A DNA stretch of 5,460 nt from Syntrophaceae bacterium (GTDB lineage: Bacteria > Desulfobacterota > Syntrophia > Syntrophales > UBA5619): the NCBI GenBank assembly GCA_919902745.1, contig CAKKRN010000311.1:1-5460 (forward strand). The letters run 5' to 3'. Of this stretch, positions 1-5,280 are shown in pieces. The notes beneath the pieces were generated by a model. The model was given only the letters and a program-made list of their open reading frames with translations, made no database searches and was not told the origin of the DNA. Made by a program: the position numbers and the translations under genes. How positions within the stretch are numbered: the stretch's first letter is position 1; each line of letters begins with the position of its first letter.

Positions 1-715
1 TCCCCATCACCTCCATCGGATCGGACGCCGGAAATGATGTTGCCCGGAGGCCATTATTACACGCAATTTCAATTATATCCGTAAGATAGTATTCCCTCTG
101 GGCATTCCGGTTGCCGAGGGCGGCGACTGCCGTAAAAAGGAAGCCGCTCTCAACGCAATAGATCCCCGTATTGATCTCCCGGATCTTCTTCTCATCCAGC
201 GTGGCATCCCTCTCCTCCACAATTTTCAGAACATGCCCTTCGGCCGACTTGACCACGCGGCCATAACCGGCGGGCTCCGTCAGGATCGTGGTCAGGACCG
301 TAACCGCAGCCCTTGCCGAGCGGTGCCGTTCATACAGCGTCTTTACCGTCTCCGGCAGGATCAGCGGGACATCCCCGCAGAGGATAACCATGGCACCATC
401 ATAGTCCCGGAAGTCGTTCGCGGCCTGAAGGACCGCGTGACCGGTCCCCAACAGCTCCCGCTGTTCCACAAAGATCAATCCCCGATCCCGGAATTTCTCT
501 CGGATCTGCTCCGCCTGATGGCCGATCACCACGACGATTTTTCCCGAGCCCGCCGCCTGGGCCGCCGCAACCGGATAGGTCAGCATGGGGGCGCCGCAGA
601 GGGGATGGAGAACCTTCGCGAGATCGGATTTCATCCGCGTCCCTTTGCCCGCCGCAAGGATGATCGTGGAGAATCCTCCCGCTTCTCTCGTCTGCGTATC
701 GTATTTATCGTTCAT
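1..715 (-). CDS. glmU: GlmU, bifunctional UDP-GlcNAc pyrophosphorylase / GlcN-1-P acetyltransferase, N-terminal part
   Basis: The first 238 codons are present (715 down to 2) and the frame is open at the left edge, so the C-terminal left-handed beta-helix acetyltransferase domain is outside the window. GlmU is cytoplasmic. Its N-terminal domain makes UDP-N-acetylglucosamine from UTP and GlcNAc-1-P; the C-terminal domain acetylates glucosamine-1-P. Visible pyrophosphorylase motifs, in order: the nucleotide-binding loop LAAGKGTRMKS (residues 20-30) with K34 in AKVLH; the uridine-contacting stretch EQRELLGTGHA (84-94); the metal-binding GDVPLI (114-119, D115); GYGRVV (150-155); EERDAT (167-172); EINTGIY (180-186); and YYLTDII (209-215). 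This series is specific to GlmU rather than a generic sugar nucleotidyltransferase. The ATG at 715 has a GAGG ribosome-binding site 9 nt upstream (complement of 725-728) and gives about ten residues more before the LAAG motif than E. coli GlmU. It is transcribed divergently from the purine cluster. Confidence 0.95.
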   Translation of the reverse strand, partial: MNDKYDTQTREAGGFSTIILAAGKGTRMKSDLAKVLHPLCGAPMLTYPVAAAQAAGSGKIVVVIGHQAEQIREKFRDRGLIFVEQRELLGTGHAVLQAANDFRDYDGAMVILCGDVPLILPETVKTLYERHRSARAAVTVLTTILTEPAGYGRVVKSAEGHVLKIVEERDATLDEKKIREINTGIYCVESGFLFTAVAALGNRNAQREYYLTDIIEIACNNGLRATSFPASDPMEVMG

Positions 716-788
716 GCTTCGCAACCTCAACAGGTTTCTCCCAACTTCCGGAATCGGAGAACCTTCTGTGATATCCTGCCGTGTAACG

Positions 789-816
789 TCGACAAGATCA
801 CGGCAAAACTTATCAG
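789..816 (+). promoter_or_regulatory. Possible plus-strand promoter upstream of the hairpin (weak)
   Basis: TCGACA (789-794, 5/6 to TTGACA) is followed after 16 bp by TATCAG (811-816, 4/6 to TATAAT). A transcript would begin near 823, run through the inverted repeat at 877-897, and either stop in its T-rich tail or continue as a roughly 150-nt purD leader. Its -10 overlaps the candidate minus-strand -10 (809-814). The support is sequence resemblance alone. Confidence 0.2.
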
Positions 817-836
817 ATCCCGAACGGAAAAGACAA
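809..836 (-). promoter_or_regulatory. Possible glmU promoter (weak)
   Basis: On the minus strand TTGTCT (complement of 831-836, 4/6 to consensus) is followed after 16 bp by GATAAG (complement of 809-814, 4/6). Transcription would start near 802 and give a leader of about 87 nt before the glmU ATG at 715. Both elements are imperfect, and they overlap a plus-strand promoter-like pair, so this is a candidate only. Confidence 0.25.
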
Positions 837-876
837 TCGATTTATCGTCGCGCCGGATCCACCGTCGCACGGACTG

Positions 877-905
877 CCGTCCGATCGGCTCGGACGGATT
901 TGTTT
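877..905 (+). terminator. Perfect 8-bp inverted repeat with T-rich tail, terminator- or operator-like
   Basis: CCGTCCGA (877-884) and TCGGACGG (890-897) are perfect reverse complements separated by the 5-nt loop TCGGC. The plus strand then reads ATTTGTTTG, as after an intrinsic terminator. No T tract follows on the minus strand, so a terminator would act rightward. A competing smaller hairpin is possible, CGGAC (870-874) with GTCCG (879-883); it uses bases of the left arm of the large stem. No gene precedes it on the plus strand, so it could be a leader terminator for purD, the end of a small RNA, or a protein-binding palindrome just upstream of the purD promoter. The sequence does not distinguish these. 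Confidence 0.4.
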
Positions 906-932
906 GACTCGTACCTCATTTTCCGATATGTG
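904..932 (+). promoter_or_regulatory. Possible purDHE operon promoter
   Basis: TTGACT (904-909, 5/6 to consensus) is followed after 17 bp by TATGTG (927-932, only 3/6, without the usual final T). Transcription would start near 939 and give a leader of about 34 nt ending at the purD ATG at 973. The spacing and position are good but the -10 is poor, so an activator or a different promoter is possible. Confidence 0.35.
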
Positions 933-958
933 TACGCCCTGTATCACAACGGCAACGG

Positions 959-964
959 AAGGAG
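959..964 (+). promoter_or_regulatory. Ribosome-binding site fixing the purD start at 973
   Basis: AAGGAG lies 8 nt before the ATG at 973, an ideal arrangement. The same frame is open further upstream to a TTG at 904, but that TTG overlaps the candidate promoter -35. The extra 23 residues would also precede the conserved N-terminal VLLIGNGAREHA motif, which normally begins right after the initiator Met. Confidence 0.8.
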
Positions 965-972
965 ACCCCCTC

Positions 973-2307
973 ATGACCCATGTCCTTCTTATCGGCAACG
1001 GGGCCAGGGAACATGCGATCGCCGAGGCGATCCGACGCTCGGCACAGAACCCCCTCCTCTATTCTTTCATGAAAACAAACAACCCCGGCATCGCTTCCCT
1101 CTCGGAGAAGATCTGCCTCGGCCGGTACGATGAGCCGGAGGCCATCGTGGCTTTTGCCCGCGATGCAGGTGTCGACTTCGCCATCGTCGGCCCCGAGGAC
1201 CCTCTGAGCCACGGCGTCGTAGACGCACTCACGGCGGCTGGAATCCCGGCGGTGGGACCGACCCGCTCCCTCGCCCGTCTGGAAACATCGAAGTCCTTCA
1301 CGAGGAACCTGCTCGAAAAATACGATATCCCGGGAAACCCGCGCTTCCGGAATTTCACCTCCCTGGATGGGATCGACGCCTTTTTGGGCGAACTGGACGG
1401 CATCGTCCTCAAGCCGGACGGCCTGACCGGGGGCAAGGGGGTTCTCGTCCAGGGGGATCACTTTCAGACGCATGCGGAGGCCATGGAGCACTGCCGCGAT
1501 ATCCTCCGAATCCATCCCGGCGTAACCGTGGAGGAGAAACTGGAGGGCGAGGAGTTCTCCCTGCAGTGCCTCAGCGACGGCAGGACGGTCGTCCCAACCC
1601 CGCCGGTCCAAGACCACAAACGGCGCTTCGTCGGCGATAGCGGCCCGAACACGGGGGGAATGGGCTCCTATTCCTGCGCAGACCACCTCCTCCCCTTCCT
1701 GGATGCCGATGCCGTCGCCGAGGGGCTGGCCATCACCCGGAAGGTCGCCGAGGCGATCCGTCTGGAAACGGGCATCCCCTACAAGGGGGTCCTGTACGGC
1801 GGTTTCATGCTCACCCGCACCGGGGTCAAGTTGATCGAATACAACGCCCGCTTCGGCGACCCCGAGGCCATGAACATCCTTCCCCTTCTCCGGACCGACT
1901 TCATCGACGTCTGCCGGGCGATCATCGACGGGAAGCTGGACCGCCTCGACATTGTATTTGAAAAAAAGGCAACGGTGTGCAAGTATATCGTCCCCAAGGG
2001 CTACGGCCTCCCGGAGGATCACCCTGACGCCTCTTTCGAATCATCGCTCATTGTGATCGGTGACGTGCAGACGGCACGGCTCTACTATTCATCCATTGAC
2101 CAGCGCTCCGACGGGCTCTACATGACCCCGTCGCGGGCGATCGGGGTGGTTGGAATTGCCGATGCTCTGCCCGAAGCGGAAAGAATCGCCGAAAGGGCGG
2201 TCGCCGGCGTACACGGTCCCGTCGACCACCGGCCGGATATCGGCACCGAACCGCTCATCCGGAAGCGGATTCAACATATGAAGAAACTCAAAGCAGAACC
2301 AATATAA
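973..2307 (+). CDS. purD: PurD, phosphoribosylamine-glycine ligase (GAR synthetase), archaeal-like form
   Basis: This cytoplasmic ATP-grasp ligase joins 5-phosphoribosylamine and glycine with ATP hydrolysis to form GAR, step 2 of de novo purine synthesis. The protein has 444 residues. Motifs in order: N-domain GNGAREHA (8-15); GPEDPL (73-78); ETSKSF around 104-109; ATP-grasp KPDGLTGGKGV (147-157); EEKLEGEEFS (187-196); PTPPVQDHKR (208-217); NTGGMGSYS (226-234); the metal-binding EYNARFGDPEAMN (289-301); and a C-domain ending in RPDIGTEPLIRKRI. Several stretches are, from memory, more typical of archaeal PurD than of the shorter E. coli-type enzyme: FMKTNNPGIA near the N-terminus, PEAMNILPLL where bacterial proteins usually have PETQ, KATVCKYIVPKGYG, ARLYYSSID, and the RKRIQHMKK tail. 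It is the first gene of the purDHE cluster, and purH follows after 13 nt. Function is near certain; the archaeal affinity is inference. Confidence 0.96.
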   Translation: MTHVLLIGNGAREHAIAEAIRRSAQNPLLYSFMKTNNPGIASLSEKICLGRYDEPEAIVAFARDAGVDFAIVGPEDPLSHGVVDALTAAGIPAVGPTRSLARLETSKSFTRNLLEKYDIPGNPRFRNFTSLDGIDAFLGELDGIVLKPDGLTGGKGVLVQGDHFQTHAEAMEHCRDILRIHPGVTVEEKLEGEEFSLQCLSDGRTVVPTPPVQDHKRRFVGDSGPNTGGMGSYSCADHLLPFLDADAVAEGLAITRKVAEAIRLETGIPYKGVLYGGFMLTRTGVKLIEYNARFGDPEAMNILPLLRTDFIDVCRAIIDGKLDRLDIVFEKKATVCKYIVPKGYGLPEDHPDASFESSLIVIGDVQTARLYYSSIDQRSDGLYMTPSRAIGVVGIADALPEAERIAERAVAGVHGPVDHRPDIGTEPLIRKRIQHMKKLKAEPI

Positions 2308-2320
2308 ACAGGAGGATTGC

Positions 2321-3892
2321 ATGCAGCAAAACGATATCAAACGGGTACTGATCAGTGTGACGGACAAGACGGGGATCGTTGAATTCGCCCAGGGGCTTCG
2401 GACCTTCGGCGTGGAGATCCTCTCCACGGGCGGAACGGCGTCACAGTTGAGGAAAAGCGGCATTCCGGTGATCGATGTGTCGGATTACACCGGCTTTCCG
2501 GAGATGATGGACGGAAGGCTGAAAACCCTCCATCCGAAGATCCACGGCGGCCTTCTCGCGCTGCGGGACAATCCGGGACACATGAACGCCCTTCGGGAGC
2601 ATGGGATCAACCTGATCGACATGGTCGTCATCAACCTCTATCGTTTCGAGGACACGGTCGCCAAGGAGGGCTGTACGCTGGAACACGCCATCGAAAACAT
2701 CGACATCGGCGGCCCCACGATGCTCCGCGCGGCCTCCAAGAACTACCGCTTCGTCTCTGTCGTCACCGATCCGGAGGACTACCCGAAAATCCTCTCGGAG
2801 ATGAAGGAGACGGGGGGCAAGATCTCCGAGGCGACCAATTTCGAGCTGGCAAAAAAGACCTTCCAGCTCACCGCCCGCTACGACGGCGCCATCTCCAACT
2901 ACCTTGGCCTGCTCAGCGCCGGAAGCCCGGAAAAGTGTGCGTTCCCCGATACCTTCTCCTGCCAGTTCGCCAAGGCGCAGGATCTCCGCTACGGTGAGAA
3001 TCCCCATCAGAAGGCCGCCTTCTACCGCGAGAAGAACCCGCAGCTCTCCGCCCTCTCCAATGCGCGGCAGCTCCAGGGCAAGGAGCTCTCTTACAACAAC
3101 ATCATGGACAGCGACGCCGCCTGGCAGGTCGTCTCCGACATCCCCCTCCCCGGCGTCGTCATCATCAAGCACGCGAACCCCTGCGGCGCGGCCACGTCCG
3201 ACGGCGACATGGCCGAGGCCTTCCGGAAGGCGCTGGCGGGCGATCCCGTTTCGGCCTTCGGCGGCATCGTCGCGCTGAACCGCCCCGTGGACAAAAAGGC
3301 GGCGGAGGAGCTGGTGAAGACCTTCTTCGAAGTGATCATCGCCCCAGGCTTCGCGGCGGATGCGGCAGAGCTGCTGGAAACCCGGAAGAACGTCCGGGTT
3401 CTCGAGATACCGGCTGCTTGCAGCAAGCGCTCCTCCGGCTATGAGTTCCGCCGGGTGATGGGCGGTCTCCTCATCCAGGATCGGGACATGGATGAGTTCG
3501 ACATCCGGAAGGCGAAGGTCGTTACGAAACGGATCCCGACGGAGGCCGAATACCAGGCCCTCGATTTCGCCTGGCGTGTGGTCAAACACGTCAAATCGAA
3601 CGCCATCGTCTATACGACGAAAGACCAGCTTGTCGGCATGGGGGCGGGCCAGACGAGCCGTGTGGATTCGGTGAAGATCGCGACGATGAAAGCGGTCCTT
3701 CCGACGGAGGGCTGCGTCCTCGGATCGGACGCCTTCTTCCCTTTCCGCGACGGGATCGACATGGCCGCCCAGGCCGGAATCACCGCGATCATCGAGCCGG
3801 GCGGATCGGTCAAGGATGATGAGGTCATTCAGGCCGCGGACGAGCACGGCATTGCAATGATCTTCACCGGAATCCGCCATTTCAAACATTAA
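2321..3892 (+). CDS. purH: PurH, bifunctional AICAR transformylase / IMP cyclohydrolase
   Basis: PurH catalyses the last two steps of de novo purine synthesis: formylation of AICAR with 10-formyl-tetrahydrofolate, then ring closure to IMP. At 523 residues it has the usual length of the bacterial family. The N-terminal MGS-like IMP cyclohydrolase domain (about 1-200) shows LISVTDKTG (10-18), STGGTA (35-40), DGRLKTLHPKIHGG (64-77) and the NIDIGGPTMLRAASKN block (126-141). The transformylase domain (about 205-523) shows LRYGENPHQ (222-230), the catalytic KHANPCG (K283, H284), DPVSAFGG (308-315), VKSNAIV with K425, and GMGAGQTSRVDS, ending in TGIRHFKH. The ATG at 2321 has GGAGG 5 nt upstream. No truncation or missing catalytic residue is apparent. 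It sits 13 nt after purD and 29 nt before purE, so co-transcription is likely. Confidence 0.98.
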   Translation: MQQNDIKRVLISVTDKTGIVEFAQGLRTFGVEILSTGGTASQLRKSGIPVIDVSDYTGFPEMMDGRLKTLHPKIHGGLLALRDNPGHMNALREHGINLIDMVVINLYRFEDTVAKEGCTLEHAIENIDIGGPTMLRAASKNYRFVSVVTDPEDYPKILSEMKETGGKISEATNFELAKKTFQLTARYDGAISNYLGLLSAGSPEKCAFPDTFSCQFAKAQDLRYGENPHQKAAFYREKNPQLSALSNARQLQGKELSYNNIMDSDAAWQVVSDIPLPGVVIIKHANPCGAATSDGDMAEAFRKALAGDPVSAFGGIVALNRPVDKKAAEELVKTFFEVIIAPGFAADAAELLETRKNVRVLEIPAACSKRSSGYEFRRVMGGLLIQDRDMDEFDIRKAKVVTKRIPTEAEYQALDFAWRVVKHVKSNAIVYTTKDQLVGMGAGQTSRVDSVKIATMKAVLPTEGCVLGSDAFFPFRDGIDMAAQAGITAIIEPGGSVKDDEVIQAADEHGIAMIFTGIRHFKH

Positions 3893-3921
3893 TCCATGAT
3901 TAACAAAGGAGTTGCAAGCGT

Positions 3922-4425
3922 ATGCAGGAAAAGGCAGGGGTTATCGTCAGCGTCGTCATGGGAAGTGACTCCGATCTTCCGGTCATGGAGGAGGCCGTCA
4001 AGGTCCTGGAGGCCTTCGCGGTTCCCCATGAACTCTTTCTGACCTCCGCCCATCGGACGCCGGAGCGGACAACCGCATTCTGCCGTGGGGCGTCCAAAAG
4101 GGGGGTCCGGGTGATCATCGTCGGCGCCGGGGCCGCGGCCCATCTGGCCGGAGTAATCGCCTCTCAGACCCTGTTGCCGGTGATCGGGGTACCCATCGAC
4201 GCCACATCGCTCCAGGGGCTGGACGCCCTCTTCGCCACGGTCCAGATGCCGGGGGGCATTCCCGTCGCAACGATGGCCATCGGCAAGGCGGGGGCGAAGA
4301 ATGCCGCGCTGTTAGCCATTCGGATCCTCGCCCTGGAAGATGCCGATCTTCTGAAGAAGCTCCAGTCCTTTGTCCGGAAGATGGCCCAGGAGGTCGAACG
4401 GAAGCACGAAAACCTGAAGAAATGA
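3922..4425 (+). CDS. purE: PurE, N5-carboxyaminoimidazole ribonucleotide mutase (class I type)
   Basis: Class I PurE converts N5-CAIR to CAIR in purine synthesis, usually with N5-CAIR supplied by PurK; no purK lies in this window. The 167-residue length is typical. Signature motifs: the phosphate-binding VVMGSDSD (11-18); SAHRTPER (42-49) with catalytic-type H44; the GAGAAAHLAG loop (68-77, H74); LPVIGVP (85-91); LQGLDALFATVQMPGGIPVATMAIG (98-121 region); and GAKNAALLA. SAHR (not SAHK), the QMP motif and the AAHL loop point to class I rather than the class II AIR carboxylase. The family usually reads GGAAHLPG in this loop; here it is GAAAHLAG, with Ala at the Gly and Pro positions (71 and 76). 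AAAGGAG (3905-3911) lies 10 nt before the ATG. It is the last gene of the purDHE cluster, with no strong terminator visible after it. Confidence 0.95.
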   Translation: MQEKAGVIVSVVMGSDSDLPVMEEAVKVLEAFAVPHELFLTSAHRTPERTTAFCRGASKRGVRVIIVGAGAAAHLAGVIASQTLLPVIGVPIDATSLQGLDALFATVQMPGGIPVATMAIGKAGAKNAALLAIRILALEDADLLKKLQSFVRKMAQEVERKHENLKK

Positions 4426-4535
4426 GGTTCATCCGGTTGGTGCCTTGCTTCCTGAAATGTAGCATCCGGTAATTTTGGTGGGTATCCAACATTTCGAATA
4501 AACGGTAAACACTATCTAATGGATATAAAAAACTG
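4426..4535. other. Gap between purE and the toxin-antitoxin promoter, with small repeats
   Basis: No gene is visible. An 8-bp direct repeat CATCCGGT occurs at 4430-4437 and 4463-4470. A 7-bp inverted repeat GAAATGT / ACATTTC occurs at 4454-4460 and 4489-4495 with a 28-nt loop. Neither looks like an intrinsic terminator: no GC-rich stem followed by a T tract was found. Base composition becomes AT-rich from about 4470 on, probably marking the boundary of the accessory segment. Confidence 0.4.
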
Positions 4536-4564
4536 TTGACACGATATTCCCTGGAGGTTATATT
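4536..4564 (+). promoter_or_regulatory. Near-consensus sigma-70 promoter of the toxin-antitoxin operon
   Basis: TTGACA (4536-4541, perfect -35), a 17-bp spacer (4542-4558) and TATATT (4559-4564, 5/6 -10) form an almost ideal sigma-70 promoter. The expected start point, seven bases past the end of the -10, is 4571, the A of the toxin ATG, so the predicted mRNA has no 5' leader. The heptamer ATATTCC occurs twice (4544-4550 and 4560-4566), once in the spacer and once over the -10. It could be where the antitoxin binds to repress its own operon, as is usual for this class; that part is inference. Confidence 0.7.
4553..4557 (+). promoter_or_regulatory. GGAGG Shine-Dalgarno-like motif inside the promoter spacer
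   Basis: GGAGG lies 13 nt before the toxin ATG, longer than the usual 5-10 nt, and between the -35 and -10 of the operon promoter. It would therefore be missing from transcripts starting at that promoter and present only in transcripts entering from upstream, for example from purE. It may be a weak ribosome-binding site or coincidental. Confidence 0.35.
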
Positions 4565-4570
4565 CCTTCT

Positions 4571-4936
4571 ATGGCATGGGAAGTTGAATATACCGACGAA
4601 TTTGAAGCGTGGTGGATTGGTCTGGACAAGGAAGAACAGATCGATATTGACGCGGTAGTCGGTTTATTGGAAGAAAAGGGGCCTCATCTGCCGTACCCCT
4701 ACAGTTCAGATGTCAAAGGAACCAAGTACGGCGCATTAAGGGAGTTAAGAATTCAACACAAAGGGAAGCCGTATAGAATCCTTTACGCCTTCGATCCCCG
4801 CAGAGCGGCCATCCTACTTATTGGCGGTAAGAAGACTGGCGGTACGCGTTGGTACGAACAATATGTCCCATTGGCTGAAAGAATTTATAAGGAACATTTG
4901 AAGTCTTTAAAAGATGAACAAGGGAGCACATTATGA
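4571..4936 (+). CDS. RelE/ParE-superfamily type II toxin (Gp49/HigB-like, DUF891)
   Basis: This 121-residue protein fits the phage Gp49-like (HigB-type) branch of RelE/ParE toxins. Known members are often ribosome-dependent mRNA endonucleases held inactive by the cognate antitoxin. Recognisable features: an N-terminal strand WEVEYTDEFEAWW (3-15), a helix over 19-36, PHLPYPYSSDVKGTKYGALRELRI (38-61), the basic core GKPYRILYAFDPRRAAILLIGGKK (65-88), and a final helix with YEQYVPLAERIYKEHL (95-110). R57, R60, R69, R77, R78, K87 and K88 are candidate RNA-contacting or catalytic basic residues by family analogy. The ATG at 4571 is chosen because the conserved fold begins immediately after it. The toxin precedes its antitoxin, as in higBA, and overlaps it by 4 nt. 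The gene is more AT-rich than the pur genes, consistent with transfer. Family is clear; the exact target is not shown by sequence. Confidence 0.9.
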   Translation: MAWEVEYTDEFEAWWIGLDKEEQIDIDAVVGLLEEKGPHLPYPYSSDVKGTKYGALRELRIQHKGKPYRILYAFDPRRAAILLIGGKKTGGTRWYEQYVPLAERIYKEHLKSLKDEQGSTL

Positions 4937-5280
4937 GCAAACCGTATTCTATCCTGAGAGAAAAAATGAAACCCGCAGCAAGAAAAAAGGCGGCGGAGAA
5001 GACAAAGATCTTACTTGATGCAATGCCTTTGCAGGAATTGCGTCATGCCAGGAATCTAAGCCAGGAACAACTTGCACAGACGTTGTCTGTCAAGCAGGCT
5101 GCGGTATCAAAGCTTGAAAAGCGGACAGACATGTATATCAGCACATTAAGAAATTTTATCAAGGCCATGGGAGGCGACCTGGAAATCATCGCGACATTTC
5201 CTGATGGGTCCGTTCAGATCAGTCAATTTGAAAACATTGCTGCGAAGGCAGAAAGAGGAAGTTCACCGAGTTCCGGTTGA
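4933..5280 (+). CDS. XRE-family antitoxin (HigA-like HTH protein)
   Basis: The 115-residue product is a DNA-binding antitoxin expected to neutralise the preceding toxin and repress the shared promoter. The N-terminal region (about 1-31) is basic and helical (KMKPAARKKAAEKTK). A five-helix XRE/Cro-type HTH covers about 33-79, with LSQEQLAQTLSVKQAAVSKL (42-61) as the helix-turn-helix core. A beta-type segment follows, GGDLEIIATFPDGSVQISQF (80-99), common in antitoxins paired with Gp49 toxins. The last residues (AERGSSPSSG) look low-complexity and may not be structured. The ATG at 4933 overlaps the toxin TGA (ATGA), indicating translational coupling, and GGGAG (4922-4926) lies 6 nt upstream. The TGA at 5278-5280 is followed in the same frame by a DUF4258-like coding segment, which is unusual. 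The antitoxin role is inferred from family and gene order. Confidence 0.88.
   Translation: MSKPYSILREKMKPAARKKAAEKTKILLDAMPLQELRHARNLSQEQLAQTLSVKQAAVSKLEKRTDMYISTLRNFIKAMGGDLEIIATFPDGSVQISQFENIAAKAERGSSPSSG

Noticed and set aside
233..907. A 224-codon plus-strand open frame opposite glmU and the intergenic region
   Set aside because: Its translation is rich in Arg, Asp and His with no family signature, and the opposite strand clearly encodes GlmU.
904..972. Upstream extension of purD to a TTG at 904
   Set aside because: The ATG at 973 has an ideal AAGGAG at 8 nt and starts directly before the conserved N-terminal motif; the extension resembles nothing conserved and overlaps a candidate promoter.
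716..972. A purine, PRPP or ZTP riboswitch upstream of purD
   Set aside because: I looked for the conserved core sequences of these riboswitches as I know them and saw none; only the simple hairpin at 877-897 stands out.
916..2022. A 368-codon minus-strand open frame opposite purD
   Set aside because: It is antisense to an unambiguous PurD, shows no recognisable motif, and has the same GC-driven explanation.
2441..3889. A 482-codon open frame on the minus strand opposite purH
   Set aside because: It is the antisense shadow of purH. GC-rich codon use removes stops in that frame, the translation resembles no family I know, and it has no ribosome-binding context.
3889..3903. Inverted repeat TTAATC-CAT-GATTAA at the purH stop
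   Set aside because: It is a short AT-rich palindrome without a T tract inside a closely spaced gene cluster, so likely chance.
4411..4429. A terminator at the purE stop (AACCT / AGGTT, 9-nt loop)
   Set aside because: The stem is only 5 bp, lies within the coding end, and is not followed by a T tract.
5278..5280. TGA read as selenocysteine joining the antitoxin to DUF4258
   Set aside because: No selenoprotein family fits, no SECIS-like hairpin is evident just downstream, and a Cys/Sec is not expected at this position in either family.
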